Assembly (NCBI RefSeq): GCF_014164785.1
Contig: NZ_JACJFN010000004.1
Span: 124,001-188,000 of the forward strand
Reading direction: 5' to 3'
From: Aquipseudomonas guryensis
GTDB lineage: Bacteria; Pseudomonadota; Gammaproteobacteria; Pseudomonadales; Pseudomonadaceae
DNA length: 64,000 bases
Below are positions 1 to 8,418 of the stretch, one piece after another. Each line of letters opens with the position of its first letter. Position 1 is the stretch's first letter. The notes beneath the pieces are model-generated. The model was not told where the DNA came from, searched no databases, and worked only from the letters and a program-made list of their open reading frames with translations. A program made the position numbers and the translations under genes.

Positions 1-21
1 CCCGTTCCGGAGCGCCCGCTG

Positions 22-1428
22 ATGTCCGAACATCTGCACGCCGGCCCACTCAAGCGCGGCCTGAAAAATCGCCATATCCAGCTGATCGCCCTCGGTGGCG
101 CCATCGGCACCGGCCTGTTCCTCGGCTCGGCCGGGGTGCTGCAGAGCGCCGGGCCATCGATGATCCTCGGCTATGCAATCGGCGGCTTCATCGCTTTCCT
201 GATCATGCGCCAGCTCGGCGAGATGATCGTCGAAGAGCCGGTAGCCGGTTCCTTCAGCCACTTCGCCCACAGCTACTGGGGGCCGTTCGCCGGCTTCCTC
301 TCCGGCTGGAACTACTGGGTGCTCTACGTGCTGGTGGGCATGGCCGAGCTCACCGCGGTGGGCAAGTACGTGCAGTACTGGTACCCGGGGATTCCTACCT
401 GGGCCACGGCGGCGGCGTTCTTCGTGCTGATCAACGCGATCAACCTGGTCAACGTCAAAGCCTTCGGTGAAACCGAGTTCTGGTTCGCCATCATCAAGGT
501 GGTGGCGATCATCGGCATGATCCTGCTCGGTTGCTACCTGCTGTTCAGCGGTGCTGGCGGCGAGCAGGCGAGCATCACTAACCTGTGGAGCCATGGCGGC
601 TTCTTCCCCAATGGCGTCATGGGCCTGGTGATGATGATGGCGATCATCATGTTCAGCTTCGGCGGCCTGGAGCTGGTCGGCATCACCGCCGCTGAAGCGG
701 ATCAACCGAAAACGGTGATCCCCAAGGCGATCAACCAGGTGGTCTACCGCATCCTGATCTTCTACATCGGTGCGCTGACCGTGCTGCTCTCGCTGTACCC
801 CTGGGACAGCCTGGTGCAGACCCTCACCGCCGGCGGCGATGCCTATGGCAGCAGCCCGTTTGTGCAGATCTTCTCGCTGATCGGCAGTGATACCGCCGCG
901 CACATCCTCAACTTCGTCGTGCTGACCGCCGCGCTGTCGGTCTACAACAGCGGCGTGTACTGCAACAGCCGCATGCTCTACGGCCTGGCCGAGCAGGGCG
1001 ATGCGCCCAAGGCGCTGATGAAGGTCAACAGCCGCGGCGTGCCGGTACTGGCCATCGGGATTTCGGCGGCGGTGACCCTGCTCTGCGTGGTGGTCAACTA
1101 CCTGGCGCCGAAGGGCGCGCTGGAGCTGCTGATGTCGCTGGTGGTGGCCTCCCTGGTGATAAACTGGGCGATGATCAGCCTGACTCACATCAAGTTCCGG
1201 AAGGCCATGCAGGCCAAGGGCGTGGAGCCGAGTTTCAAGGCCTTCTGGTTCCCGTTGAGCAACTACATTTGCCTGGCTTTCGTGCTGTTCATCCTCGGCG
1301 TGATGCTGATGATTCCGGGGATTCAGGTGTCGGTGTACGCGATGCCGGTGTGGGTGCTATTCATCTGGGTCTGCTACCGCATCAAGCTGGCGGCGGTTAG
1401 CCCGAGTGCCGAGATCAGCCACCGCTGA
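22..1428 (+). CDS. aroP: Aromatic amino acid permease AroP
   Basis: Inner-membrane APC-superfamily symporter for phenylalanine, tyrosine and tryptophan. The 468-residue protein follows E. coli AroP (about 457 residues) almost motif for motif from memory: N-terminal LKRGLKNRHIQLIALGGAIG (about residues 10-29), EEPVAGSFSHFA, SGWNYWVLYVLVGMAELTAVG, the MMMAIIMFSFGGLELVGITAAEAD loop region and the VYNSGVYCNSRML segment. About 12 hydrophobic segments are visible. A GGAG Shine-Dalgarno sits about 8 nt before the ATG. The gene is followed by a strong terminator, so it is probably monocistronic or the last gene of an operon entering from the left. Substrate is inferred from close resemblance to AroP; the related PheP/ProY permeases are less likely. 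Confidence 0.9.
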   Translation: MSEHLHAGPLKRGLKNRHIQLIALGGAIGTGLFLGSAGVLQSAGPSMILGYAIGGFIAFLIMRQLGEMIVEEPVAGSFSHFAHSYWGPFAGFLSGWNYWVLYVLVGMAELTAVGKYVQYWYPGIPTWATAAAFFVLINAINLVNVKAFGETEFWFAIIKVVAIIGMILLGCYLLFSGAGGEQASITNLWSHGGFFPNGVMGLVMMMAIIMFSFGGLELVGITAAEADQPKTVIPKAINQVVYRILIFYIGALTVLLSLYPWDSLVQTLTAGGDAYGSSPFVQIFSLIGSDTAAHILNFVVLTAALSVYNSGVYCNSRMLYGLAEQGDAPKALMKVNSRGVPVLAIGISAAVTLLCVVVNYLAPKGALELLMSLVVASLVINWAMISLTHIKFRKAMQAKGVEPSFKAFWFPLSNYICLAFVLFILGVMLMIPGIQVSVYAMPVWVLFIWVCYRIKLAAVSPSAEISHR

Positions 1429-1442
1429 AATCCGCAGGCATG

Positions 1443-1470
1443 AAAAAGCCCGGCTCAGGCCGGGCTTTTT
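1443..1470 (+). terminator. Rho-independent terminator of aroP
   Basis: Perfect inverted repeat with arms AAAAAGCCCGGC and GCCGGGCTTTTT around a TCAG loop, ending in a T-run, 14 nt after the aroP stop. Confidence 0.85.
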
Positions 1471-1496
1471 CTGCGTGGGCCAAGGAGCTAGCCGTT

Positions 1497-1555
1497 GTAG
1501 CCCGGATGCAATCCGGGAGCGGGGCTGCCTGTTCCCCGGATTGCATCCGTGCTAC
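1497..1555. repeat. REP-type paired palindrome (GTAGCCCGGATGCAATCCGGG family)
   Basis: GTAGCCCGGATGCAATCCGGG is followed after a short spacer by its near-exact reverse complement, CCCGGATTGCATCCGTGCTAC. This is a head-to-head REP pair in the 308-bp gap between aroP and the chemoreceptor gene. The same core recurs at 7671-7691 and 59079-59099. Confidence 0.75.
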
Positions 1556-1559
1556 GACT

Positions 1560-1583
1560 GTAGGAGCGAGCTCTTCTCGCGAA
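1560..1583. repeat. Second REP-type sequence (GTAGGAGCGAGCTC family)
   Basis: GTAGGAGCGAGCTCTTCTCG, followed by CGAA, forms a short palindrome around GAGCTC. It matches the common Pseudomonas GTAGGAGCGAGC repeat type. A truncated copy is at 18709-18727. Confidence 0.6.
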
Positions 1584-1660
1584 CTGGAGAGCGGCGCTTT
1601 TTCTTGTGGCACATGCAGCGGCTATACACTGGGATAATGACTTTCTGGCAACACGGGTAG

Positions 1661-1688
1661 TCCCCTCTCCCGTAAACGGGAGAGGGGA
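1661..1688. repeat. Inverted repeat, TCCCCTCTCCCG type
   Basis: Perfect 12-bp arms TCCCCTCTCCCG and CGGGAGAGGGGA around TAAA. The same CCCTCTCCC/GGGAGAGGG motif recurs at 14341-14382 and 16007-16031, so it is a dispersed element. Here it lies downstream of the chemoreceptor gene on the minus strand. With the REP copies, it accounts for the 1429-1736 gap; I see no gene there. Confidence 0.6.
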
Positions 1689-1736
1689 GCAAGCGCTTAA
1701 GTGCAGCCTTGCGACTCAGACCGGCGAGCCAAGGAA

Positions 1737-3344
1737 CTAGGTCTGAAACTGCAGTACCGAGCTCTGCATGCTGCGCGCCACGCGATCCAGGCTCTGCGCC
1801 GCATCGGCCAGTTCGTGCACGGTGCGGGTGTTGCTCTGTGACATCTGTGCGATATGTTCGACGCGCTGAGCCACTTCGCTGCTGGCCTTGCTCTGCTCGC
1901 TGATGGTGTGGGAAATCTCTTCCACCATCTCGGCTGCGCGGTGGGCGCCGCCACGGATCTCGTTGATAGACTCGCCGGCCTGGCGGGCCAGGGCCACGCC
2001 ATCGTTCACTCGCTCCACGCCCGTCTGCATGCTGCTCACCGCCTGCTCGGTGCTGCTGCGGATGCGTTCGATCATGCCGGTGATTTCCTGGGTCGACTGC
2101 GCCGTGCGTGCCGCCAGGTTGCGTACCTCGTCGGCGACCACGGCAAAGCCACGCCCGGCCTCGCCAGCGCGCGCGGCCTCGATGGCGGCGTTGAGGGCGA
2201 GCAGGTTGGTCTGTTCGGCGATGCTCTTGATCACCTGGATGATCGAGTGGATTTCCTCGGAGGACTGGCCCAGGGCGGTGATGGTGCTGGACGATTCGTT
2301 GACCGCCTCGGCGATCCGGCTCATGCCGTCGACCACGCCCAGGATCACCTGGCCGCCGTTGCTGGCGAGCTGTTCCGATTGCGCGGAAATGGCCTGGGCA
2401 CTGCGCGCATGGCCGGCAATCTGGTCGATGTTGTGGATCATCTGTTCCATGGCCGCGGCCATGCTCGTGGCGCTGTCCGATTCCTCGCTGGCGCTCTTGA
2501 CGATGCTTTGCGACGCGCCGTTGAGGTTCTGCGCGGTGTGCTGCAGGGCTTCGCCCTCGTGACGGATGCTGTCGATCATCTGCCGCAGGTTGCCCTGCAT
2601 GTCGGCCAGGGCCTGCTGCAACTGGCCGGCTTCGTCGTTGCTGTCGATATGGATCACGCTGCGCAGATTGCCCTGGGCGATGGCCCTGGCCACCTTGATA
2701 GTCTTTTCCAGGGGCCGCAGTACGGCCTTCATCAGCTGGGTGGTGAGCAGGCAGAGCAGGCAGCAGACCACCAGGATGCCGCCGATCAGCAGCCAGGCCG
2801 CCTGGCGCACGGCGCCTTCGCTGTCGCTGCGGGTCTGCGCGGCGTGGTCTTCGATCAGTCCAGATAGGGCTTCATTCTTCTCTTCCAGCACGCCGAAACT
2901 CTGGTCGAACGCGGCCATTTCGCTGCGCGCGGCCTGCGGGTCGGTCAGGGCCAGGGCGACGATGCGCTCGGCCTGGGCGATGTAGTCGGTGAGGGCCGGC
3001 TGCGATTCGGCGATGGCCTGGCGGATGTTCTCGCTCAGCGGCAACTTGGCGTTATCTGCCAGGGTGCGCTGGAACCACTGGCTGTGCTCGCGCAGGTCCG
3101 TGCGCACCTGCTCGGCCGCCGCACTGTCGCCAGGCTCGATATAGAAGGCGGCGAGCACATCGGCGCGCAGGGCGTCATGCATCATGTCGCCTTCCAGGTG
3201 GTTGCGCAGGGCGCTGACGCTCAGCTCGTTCTCGGCCAGCGAGGCAGCCAGCTGGGTCTGGCCCCAGAAGCCGATGCCGCCGAGCAGGGCGGCGGCAATC
3301 ACGCTGATGGCGCCACAGGCGATCATTTTCTGGCGGATGTTCAT
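1737..3344 (-). CDS. Methyl-accepting chemotaxis protein
   Basis: Transmembrane chemoreceptor of 535 residues that would signal to CheA/CheW. It has an N-terminal membrane segment (about 8-30), a periplasmic helical sensor of about 150 residues compatible with a four-helix-bundle domain, a second membrane segment (about 183-207, [16 protein letters not shown]), a HAMP domain, and a long coiled-coil signalling domain. The conserved hairpin tip [19 protein letters not shown] is intact, followed by [20 protein letters not shown]. The C-terminus (QSSVLQFQT) lacks a CheR-docking pentapeptide. A GGAGAG Shine-Dalgarno precedes the ATG. It stands alone and REP elements follow it. The ligand is unknown. 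Confidence 0.93.
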   Translation of the reverse strand: MNIRQKMIACGAISVIAAALLGGIGFWGQTQLAASLAENELSVSALRNHLEGDMMHDALRADVLAAFYIEPGDSAAAEQVRTDLREHSQWFQRTLADNAKLPLSENIRQAIAESQPALTDYIAQAERIVALALTDPQAARSEMAAFDQSFGVLEEKNEALSGLIEDHAAQTRSDSEGAVRQAAWLLIGGILVVCCLLCLLTTQLMKAVLRPLEKTIKVARAIAQGNLRSVIHIDSNDEAGQLQQALADMQGNLRQMIDSIRHEGEALQHTAQNLNGASQSIVKSASEESDSATSMAAAMEQMIHNIDQIAGHARSAQAISAQSEQLASNGGQVILGVVDGMSRIAEAVNESSSTITALGQSSEEIHSIIQVIKSIAEQTNLLALNAAIEAARAGEAGRGFAVVADEVRNLAARTAQSTQEITGMIERIRSSTEQAVSSMQTGVERVNDGVALARQAGESINEIRGGAHRAAEMVEEISHTISEQSKASSEVAQRVEHIAQMSQSNTRTVHELADAAQSLDRVARSMQSSVLQFQT

Positions 3345-3404
3345 GATGGCGCTCTCCGGTGTCGGCTTTCCGTCAAGCCTAGTCCAGAACGAGAGCGCCT
3401 GAGC

Positions 3405-4448
3405 TCAGGGTTTTCCCTGTAGGGCGTTGGCCCAGCTCAGTAGTTGTACTGGCTCGCGGTCGTTCCAGATGCGTTGCCAGAGCACCAGCAGGTGTTCCGG
3501 TTGGCCACGCGAAAAGGCCAGGCGCTCGACATTGGCCAGCGGCTGCCAGCGACCATCGCGGCGCTCGGCGAAGATGAAGCGGAACGGGTGAAAGCCGGTC
3601 ATGCCCAGGCGCAGGTCGGTGACGATCAGCTGCTCACCAATCTGGTCGTAGCGCAGCACATCGTGGGTGAACCAGGCCAGGCGTGCATGCTGGGGCGAAT
3701 GCTGCAGCGGCTTGGCCAGCGCCGTACCACGGGGGATACGTTCCAGTTGTGGCGGTTTGTCGTCTAGCCAGCCGACCAGGGCTTCGTGGTAGTGCTCCCC
3801 GTCGATCACGATGACCCGCCAGAGCAGGCTATTGAATGGCGTTGGCGTGCTGAACAGCTGCTCGGCCTGGATGCCGCGCTGGGCCAAAACCTGTTCGACC
3901 TTCTGCTCGGCCATCCACTTGCCGGCCACGGTGAAGACCAGGTACAGGCTGGACACGCCCAGGGCAGAAATGGCCAGCCACTGCGGTCGCTCGCGCAACC
4001 CACGCAGCAGTCCGGCGATCACCGCCACCAGCAAGGGCAGGGTGTACAGCGGATCGATGATGAATACCGAAGACCAGGCTACCGGTGGTGTGGTCAGTGG
4101 CCAGAGTAGCTGGGTGCCGTAGCTGGTGAAGGCATCCAGCAAGGGGTGGGTGATCAACACCAGCCAGATGGTCAGGAACAGCCTGCGCGCCGAGTAACCG
4201 GGGTTGGGCTGTAGACGTCGGGCGACCAGGGTAATCAGCAGGGCCAGGGCGCTGAGCACCAGCAGCGAATGGCTGAAGCCGCGGTGATAGGTCATGTCGG
4301 CCACGGCGTCGCCGTAGTCGATCAGTACATCGAGATCCGGCAGGGTGCCGAGTATCGCGCCGTACAGCAGTGCGCGGCGGCCTTGCCAGCGGCCGAGCAA
4401 TGCGCCCTGGATACTGGCGCCGAGTACTGCCTGGGTAAGCGAATCCAT
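3405..4448 (-). CDS. Membrane-bound metal-dependent hydrolase (DUF457/YdjM-like)
   Basis: 347-residue integral membrane protein. The N-terminus MDSLTQAVLGASIQGALLG, the acidic GTLPDLDVLIDYGD motif (about 34-47) and the YHRGFSHS motif (about 54-61) are typical of the YdjM/DUF457 family, which is annotated as metal-dependent hydrolase from these conserved Asp and His residues. Four to five hydrophobic segments follow in the first half; the C-terminal half is soluble and variable. The natural substrate of the family is not established. It shares its orientation with the chemoreceptor downstream, with a 60-bp gap. There is no sign of a shared pathway. Confidence 0.8.
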   Translation of the reverse strand: MDSLTQAVLGASIQGALLGRWQGRRALLYGAILGTLPDLDVLIDYGDAVADMTYHRGFSHSLLVLSALALLITLVARRLQPNPGYSARRLFLTIWLVLITHPLLDAFTSYGTQLLWPLTTPPVAWSSVFIIDPLYTLPLLVAVIAGLLRGLRERPQWLAISALGVSSLYLVFTVAGKWMAEQKVEQVLAQRGIQAEQLFSTPTPFNSLLWRVIVIDGEHYHEALVGWLDDKPPQLERIPRGTALAKPLQHSPQHARLAWFTHDVLRYDQIGEQLIVTDLRLGMTGFHPFRFIFAERRDGRWQPLANVERLAFSRGQPEHLLVLWQRIWNDREPVQLLSWANALQGKP

Positions 4449-4626
4449 GCTGTTATCCCTTGGAAAAAATCAGCTGCTTAACTTACCGCCGAGTTGCATG
4501 CCTGGCAGCGCAGAAATTCCGACTAAAAGTTTCAGCAGCCTGTCGATTTGCCTGAGCGCGGTTCGACTACTGGCTAGAACCGTGGCACATCCCGGTTTCT
4601 TTAATGACCAACAAGGAGAATGAACG

Positions 4627-5049
4627 ATGCGATTCATGGTGATAGTCAAGGCAACTGCGGACTCGGAAGCCGGTGTGATGCCCAGCGAGGAACTGCTGGC
4701 AGCCATGGGCCAATACAACGAGGAACTGGTGGCGGCAGGGGTGATGCAGGCCGGCGAGGGCCTGCATCCGAGCAGCAAAGGGGTGCGGGTGAAGTTCTCC
4801 GGCAGCCAGCGCAGCGTGGTCGATGGCCCGTTCATGGAAACCAAGGAGCTGATCGCCGGCTTCTGGCTGTGGGAAGTGGAGTCGCTGCAGGCCTGTATCG
4901 AATGGGTCAAGCGCTGTCCCAACCCGATGCCTGGCGATTCGGAAATCGAAATCCGGCAGATCTTCGAGGCCGAGGACTTCGGCGCCGAGTTCACGCCCGA
5001 GCTGCGTGAGCAGGAAGAGCGTCTGCGGGTGCAGATGGGCAAGAGTTGA
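4627..5049 (+). CDS. YciI/DGPF-domain protein
   Basis: 140-residue YCII-related protein. The N-terminal MRFMVIVKAT strand and the central VVDGPFMETKELIAGFW stretch (about 60-76) are the family's diagnostic DGPF region. These small dimeric ferredoxin-like proteins often sit beside ECF sigma factor or VOC genes; their biochemical role is unclear. Start chosen at 4627 because AAGGAG lies 8 nt upstream; another in-frame start is not needed. The next gene, a VOC protein, begins 10 bp downstream, so the two are probably co-transcribed. That pairing is common for this family. Confidence 0.8.
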   Translation: MRFMVIVKATADSEAGVMPSEELLAAMGQYNEELVAAGVMQAGEGLHPSSKGVRVKFSGSQRSVVDGPFMETKELIAGFWLWEVESLQACIEWVKRCPNPMPGDSEIEIRQIFEAEDFGAEFTPELREQEERLRVQMGKS

Positions 5050-5059
5050 GGAGCGCGAG

Positions 5060-5476
5060 ATGAACATTCATGCCTACCTGATTTTCGACGGCCAGTGCGC
5101 CGAGGCCTTCCGCTTCTATGCCGAGGTCATCGGCGGCGAGCTGCAGGTGATGGATTTTGCTGATAGTCCGGAGTGCGGCGAGATCCCACCCGAGCACCGC
5201 GACCGCACCCTGCACGCCTGCCTCAATCGCGACGGCCAGCTGTTGATGGGATCCGACACCATGCCGGGCCAACCCTACGAGGGTATCAAGGGCTGCCACA
5301 TGTCCCTGCAGGCGGACGACATGGCACAGGCTGAGCACCTGTTCCAGGCCTTGTCCGCCGGCGGCCAGGTGCAGATGCCGCTGCAGCGCACCTTCTGGGC
5401 CGAGGGCTTCGCCATGCTCACTGACCGCTTTGGTGTGCCCTGGATGGTCAACTGCAGCGGCGACTGCCAGCTCTGA
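5060..5476 (+). CDS. VOC/PhnB-like glyoxalase-fold protein
   Basis: 138-residue PhnB/YjdN-type vicinal oxygen chelate protein. MNIHAYLIFDGQCAEAFRFY (1-20) and the C-terminal WAEGFAMLTDRFGVPWMVNC region give the two paired beta-alpha-beta modules of the fold. Metal or substrate binding cannot be assigned. The reading frame is open upstream to 5006, but the ATG at 5060 has GAGGAG 7 nt upstream and avoids overlap with the YciI gene, so it is preferred. It is probably co-transcribed with the YciI gene. The annotation '3-demethylubiquinone methyltransferase' sometimes given to this family is not supported by the sequence. Confidence 0.8.
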   Translation: MNIHAYLIFDGQCAEAFRFYAEVIGGELQVMDFADSPECGEIPPEHRDRTLHACLNRDGQLLMGSDTMPGQPYEGIKGCHMSLQADDMAQAEHLFQALSAGGQVQMPLQRTFWAEGFAMLTDRFGVPWMVNCSGDCQL

Positions 5477-5597
5477 AACGAGGCGGGGCGGCTTGCCGTC
5501 CCGGCGCGTCTGCGCTGCTTTTTTGCAACGCATCTGCTGCTTTCGCCAGGAGATCGCGGCGCCTAGGCTTGTTCCAGCTGCCACGAGGAGCCGCGCC

Positions 5598-6026
5598 ATG
5601 ACCCGCTTCGATTTCCAGGTCACCTGGGCCGACCTGGACTCCAATGCCCACCTGAAGAACTCACGCTACCAGGACTACGCCGCCCAGGCCCGTTTCCTGT
5701 TCCTGGCCGGCGCCGGCTTCACCCCGCAGGCCTTCGCCGAGGCGAGGATAGGCCCGGTAGTGTTCGAGGACCGCATCGAGTACCGCAAGGAGCTGCGCCT
5801 GCTGCAGCCCTTCAGCGTATCTGTCCAGGTCGGTGCGCTGTCCGAGGACGGCAGCAAGTTCACCATGCTCAGCGAGGTGAGCAACGCCAAGGGCGAGCTG
5901 TGTGCCCGCCTGACCACCAGCGGTGCCTGGTTCAGCCTGGACACGCGCCGCGTCAGCGTGCCGCCGCCGGCGCTCAAGTCGGCCATGGAAGCGGCCGAGC
6001 GTAGCGAGGACTTTCGCTGGCTTTGA
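5598..6026 (+). CDS. Acyl-CoA thioesterase, 4HBT hotdog fold
   Basis: 142-residue single hotdog-domain protein, usual length for the YbgC/FadM-like 4-hydroxybenzoyl-CoA thioesterase family. The N-terminal motif TWADLDSNAHLKNSRYQDYA (about 9-28) carries the conserved catalytic Asp and the H-x-N-x-x-Y pattern. The substrate is probably a fatty or aromatic acyl-CoA, not identifiable from sequence. The open frame extends upstream, but the ATG at 5598 is preceded by GAGGAG and begins at the expected first strand. It is followed by arfB 39 bp downstream. No pathway context is visible. Confidence 0.82.
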   Translation: MTRFDFQVTWADLDSNAHLKNSRYQDYAAQARFLFLAGAGFTPQAFAEARIGPVVFEDRIEYRKELRLLQPFSVSVQVGALSEDGSKFTMLSEVSNAKGELCARLTTSGAWFSLDTRRVSVPPPALKSAMEAAERSEDFRWL

Positions 6027-6065
6027 CGCTATGCTGCGCGCTCATCCCTCGCGGCGCCCGCTTCC

Positions 6066-6479
6066 ATGCTGGTGATTTCCAACAGCGTTCACCTGCCTGA
6101 CGATGAAGTCGAGCTGACCGCCATCCGTGCCCAGGGCGCCGGCGGACAGAACGTCAACAAGGTGTCCAGCGCCGTACACCTGCGCTTCGACAGCCAGGCC
6201 TCGTCGCTGCCGCCTTTCTACAAGGAACGCCTGCTGGAGCTGCGCGACAGCCGCATCACCGCCGAGGGCGTGGTGATCATCAAGGCCCAGCAGTACCGCA
6301 CCCAGGAGCAGAACCGCGCCGATGCCCTGGAACGCCTGGCCGAGCTGATCCGCAGTGCCGGCAAGACCGAGAAGGCGCGCCGTCCGACCAAACCCACCCT
6401 GGGCTCGAAGAAGCGCCGTCTGGAAGGCAAGAACAAGCGCGGGGCGATCAAGGCCGGGCGCGGCAAGGTGGACTTCTGA
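6066..6479 (+). CDS. arfB: Alternative ribosome-rescue factor B (peptidyl-tRNA hydrolase)
   Basis: ArfB (YaeJ) enters stalled ribosomes lacking a codon in the A site and hydrolyses the peptidyl-tRNA, backing up trans-translation. The 137-residue protein has the catalytic GGQ in RAQGAGGQNVNKVSSAVHLR (about 21-40) and the basic C-terminal tail (KKRRLEGKNKRGAIKAGRGK) that lies in the empty mRNA channel. Length and layout equal E. coli ArfB (140 residues), and it lacks the codon-recognition domains of RF1/RF2. The Shine-Dalgarno is weak. It begins 39 bp after the thioesterase gene. Confidence 0.93.
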   Translation: MLVISNSVHLPDDEVELTAIRAQGAGGQNVNKVSSAVHLRFDSQASSLPPFYKERLLELRDSRITAEGVVIIKAQQYRTQEQNRADALERLAELIRSAGKTEKARRPTKPTLGSKKRRLEGKNKRGAIKAGRGKVDF

Positions 6480-6525
6480 GGCCACCCGGCATAATTTCTG
6501 CGGCATAGCCTTGAGGAATGCCGCC

Positions 6526-7500
6526 ATGCTCGACCCCATATTGCCAGCCGACGCGGATCACGCCGTCTACAAGACCCTGCTCGAGTCGACCAAGGCGATT
6601 CCCTGGAAGATCGACTGGAAAAGCATGACCTTCGCCTACATCGGCCCGCAGATCGAGCCGTTGCTGGGCTGGACGCAGCAGAGCTGGATCAGCGCCAACG
6701 ACTGGGCCGAGCGCATCCATGAAGAGGATCGCGAACGGGTGGTGAACTTCTGCATCGCCCAGTCGCAGTGCGGCATCGACCACGAGGCCGACTACCGGGC
6801 GCTGACCAAAAATGGCGACTACGTGTGGATCCGCGATGTGGTGCACGTAATGCGTGACGCCAACGGCGAGACCGAGGCACTGGTCGGCTTCATGTTCGAC
6901 ATCAGCGAGCGCAAGAAGACCGAGGAGCAACTGCTGGCACTGCAGCGACAGTTGGAGGAGTACTCCTACAAGGACGGCCTGACTGGTATCAACAACCGGC
7001 GCATGTTCGACTCGATCCTCGACATCGAATGGGGCAACGCCCAGCGCACCCGCCGGCCGCTGTCGCTGATCCTGCTGGATATCGACTTCTTCAAGCAGTT
7101 CAACGACCACTACGGGCATATCCGCGGCGATGACTGTCTCAAGCGCATCGGCCAGGCCCTGCAGGGCGCCGCGGCGCGCCCGCGCGACTGTGTGGCACGC
7201 TTCGGTGGCGAGGAGTTCGTGCTGGTGCTGCCGGAGACCGACGGCGAGTCGGCGCAGAAGATCGCTGAGCGCTGTCGCAAGCTGGTGCGCAAGGAACAGA
7301 TCAGCCACGAACAGTCCAACGTGGCACAGCTGGTGACCGTCAGCCTGGGCGTCGGCACCATCATCCCGGAGGCGCATGACACGCCCCTGGCCTTTATCGA
7401 GGCGGTGGATCGTCTGCTTTACCAGGCCAAACAGCAGGGCCGCGACCGCCTGCAGTATGGCCACTGCGGTGGTGGCGAAGCGGACGCCTGCCAGGCCTGA
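6526..7500 (+). CDS. PAS-GGDEF diguanylate cyclase
   Basis: 324-residue cytoplasmic protein that would make cyclic di-GMP from two GTP. It has an N-terminal PAS fold with PAC motif (about 20-135, ending GFMFDISERKKTEEQ), a short coiled linker, then a GGDEF domain (about 150-315) starting DGLTGINNRRMFD. The active-site motif is GGEEF, and an inhibitory I-site RPRD lies five residues before it, so both catalysis and product feedback are predicted. No membrane segment is present. The start at 6526 has a weak GAGG upstream; the longer open frame overlapping arfB was rejected. The TGA stop abuts the left end of the 142-bp hairpin repeat. Confidence 0.92.
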   Translation: MLDPILPADADHAVYKTLLESTKAIPWKIDWKSMTFAYIGPQIEPLLGWTQQSWISANDWAERIHEEDRERVVNFCIAQSQCGIDHEADYRALTKNGDYVWIRDVVHVMRDANGETEALVGFMFDISERKKTEEQLLALQRQLEEYSYKDGLTGINNRRMFDSILDIEWGNAQRTRRPLSLILLDIDFFKQFNDHYGHIRGDDCLKRIGQALQGAAARPRDCVARFGGEEFVLVLPETDGESAQKIAERCRKLVRKEQISHEQSNVAQLVTVSLGVGTIIPEAHDTPLAFIEAVDRLLYQAKQQGRDRLQYGHCGGGEADACQA

Positions 7501-7641
7501 GAACCTGTTTACGATCTCCTGGCCGTCGGCCATACGGCGTTAAAAACAGCCTCGGAATGCTCATTTACAGCTCGTAAACTCCGCTTCCTCGACTGTTTTT
7601 GCCTTGTCTGGCTTTAGTCCAAAAGATCGTAAGCAGGTTCT
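7500..7641. repeat. 142-bp long-hairpin (MITE-like) intergenic repeat
   Basis: Terminal inverted repeats AGAACCTGTTTACGATCT (7500-7517) and AGATCGTAAGCAGGTTCT (7624-7641) match at all but one position. Inside, AAAAACAG (from 7542) pairs with CTGTTTTT (to 7600), and TTTAC/GTAAA flank the centre, so the whole unit can fold into one long imperfect hairpin. It has no coding capacity. Its left end overlaps the stop codon of the GGDEF gene. I believe similar sequences recur in Pseudomonas intergenic regions, but that needs a search. Confidence 0.6.
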
Positions 7642-7670
7642 GAAAGTCTCGCGAGTCAGAGTGGGGCTCC

Positions 7671-7691
7671 GTAGCCCTGATGCAATCCGGG
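7671..7691. repeat. REP half-element
   Basis: GTAGCCCTGATGCAATCCGG followed by G differs at one base from the REP core at 1497. No facing partner is present here. Confidence 0.6.
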
Positions 7692-7701
7692 AAGCAGGCG
7701 G

Positions 7702-8319
7702 CTAGCGCGCCGGCCCGCTCTGTGCCACCTGGGCGCGCAGGGCGCGGGCGACTTCGATCTGCAGCTTGTAGGCGGGGGCTTCGATGGCGTCGTGGTCGCG
7801 GGTGTAGCGGCGGGTGAATTCGCGCACGCCCCATTGCTGGTACTGCTGCACGTGCAACAGCTCGTGGGCCCAGAGCGCGACGTTGTCCTGGGCGTCTGCT
7901 GCGTTACGGAAAACGATGATGTCGATCAGCGTCACCGCCTGCACATCGGGGTTCTGCAGCATGGTATTGGCGGCGCCCAGGGTTTCGCCGTCACCCACTT
8001 TGTAGCGCGCCGCGTCGAGTACGCCGATGTCGTAGTAGGGCTCCAGCTGAGCGCGGATATGCAAGGGAATGGGCAGGGTGCCGCTGGCTGCCGCTGTCTC
8101 GCGTGACTGCAGCAGCCATTGCTCCAGGCCCGAGGCGGCCATCTGGCTGACGTCTTCGTAGAGCACCTCAATGTCCGCCTGGCTGATCGGCGCACAGAAG
8201 CACACCACAGCGCAGACCTGCTGCTGCCCGCTCGGGCAGGCCAGCACCGAGGCGGCCAGGCCGAGTCCGCCAAGCAGTGCGCTCAGGCGAAAGATGCGAC
8301 GTGAAAAAACAGCAGGCAA
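7702..8319 (-). CDS. Exported DUF4157-type protein with HELLH zinc motif
   Basis: 205-residue protein with a hydrophobic signal segment (about 8-27) ending in VLAC, a possible lipobox that would make it a lipoprotein. Near the C-terminus, WAHELLHVQQYQQWG (about 158-172) carries an HExxH metallopeptidase motif of the kind found in DUF4157 proteins; a downstream His/Glu cluster follows (RDHDAIEAPAY). A Cys-rich stretch lies just after the signal (CPSGQQQVCAVVCFCAP). It starts at TTG, chosen because GGGAG lies about 8 nt upstream and no in-frame ATG occurs before the signal segment. Peptidase activity is inferred from the motif only. No functional neighbours are apparent. Confidence 0.7.
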   Translation of the reverse strand: MPAVFSRRIFRLSALLGGLGLAASVLACPSGQQQVCAVVCFCAPISQADIEVLYEDVSQMAASGLEQWLLQSRETAAASGTLPIPLHIRAQLEPYYDIGVLDAARYKVGDGETLGAANTMLQNPDVQAVTLIDIIVFRNAADAQDNVALWAHELLHVQQYQQWGVREFTRRYTRDHDAIEAPAYKLQIEVARALRAQVAQSGPAR

Positions 8320-8418
8320 GGCAGTCTCCCGAAGCAGTAACGAGGATAAGCGCGACCTGGAGCAATGCCGTGCCGGGCTTGGACAGTGGCTACAGGTTTT
8401 GGTGCCAATCCAGCAGCC

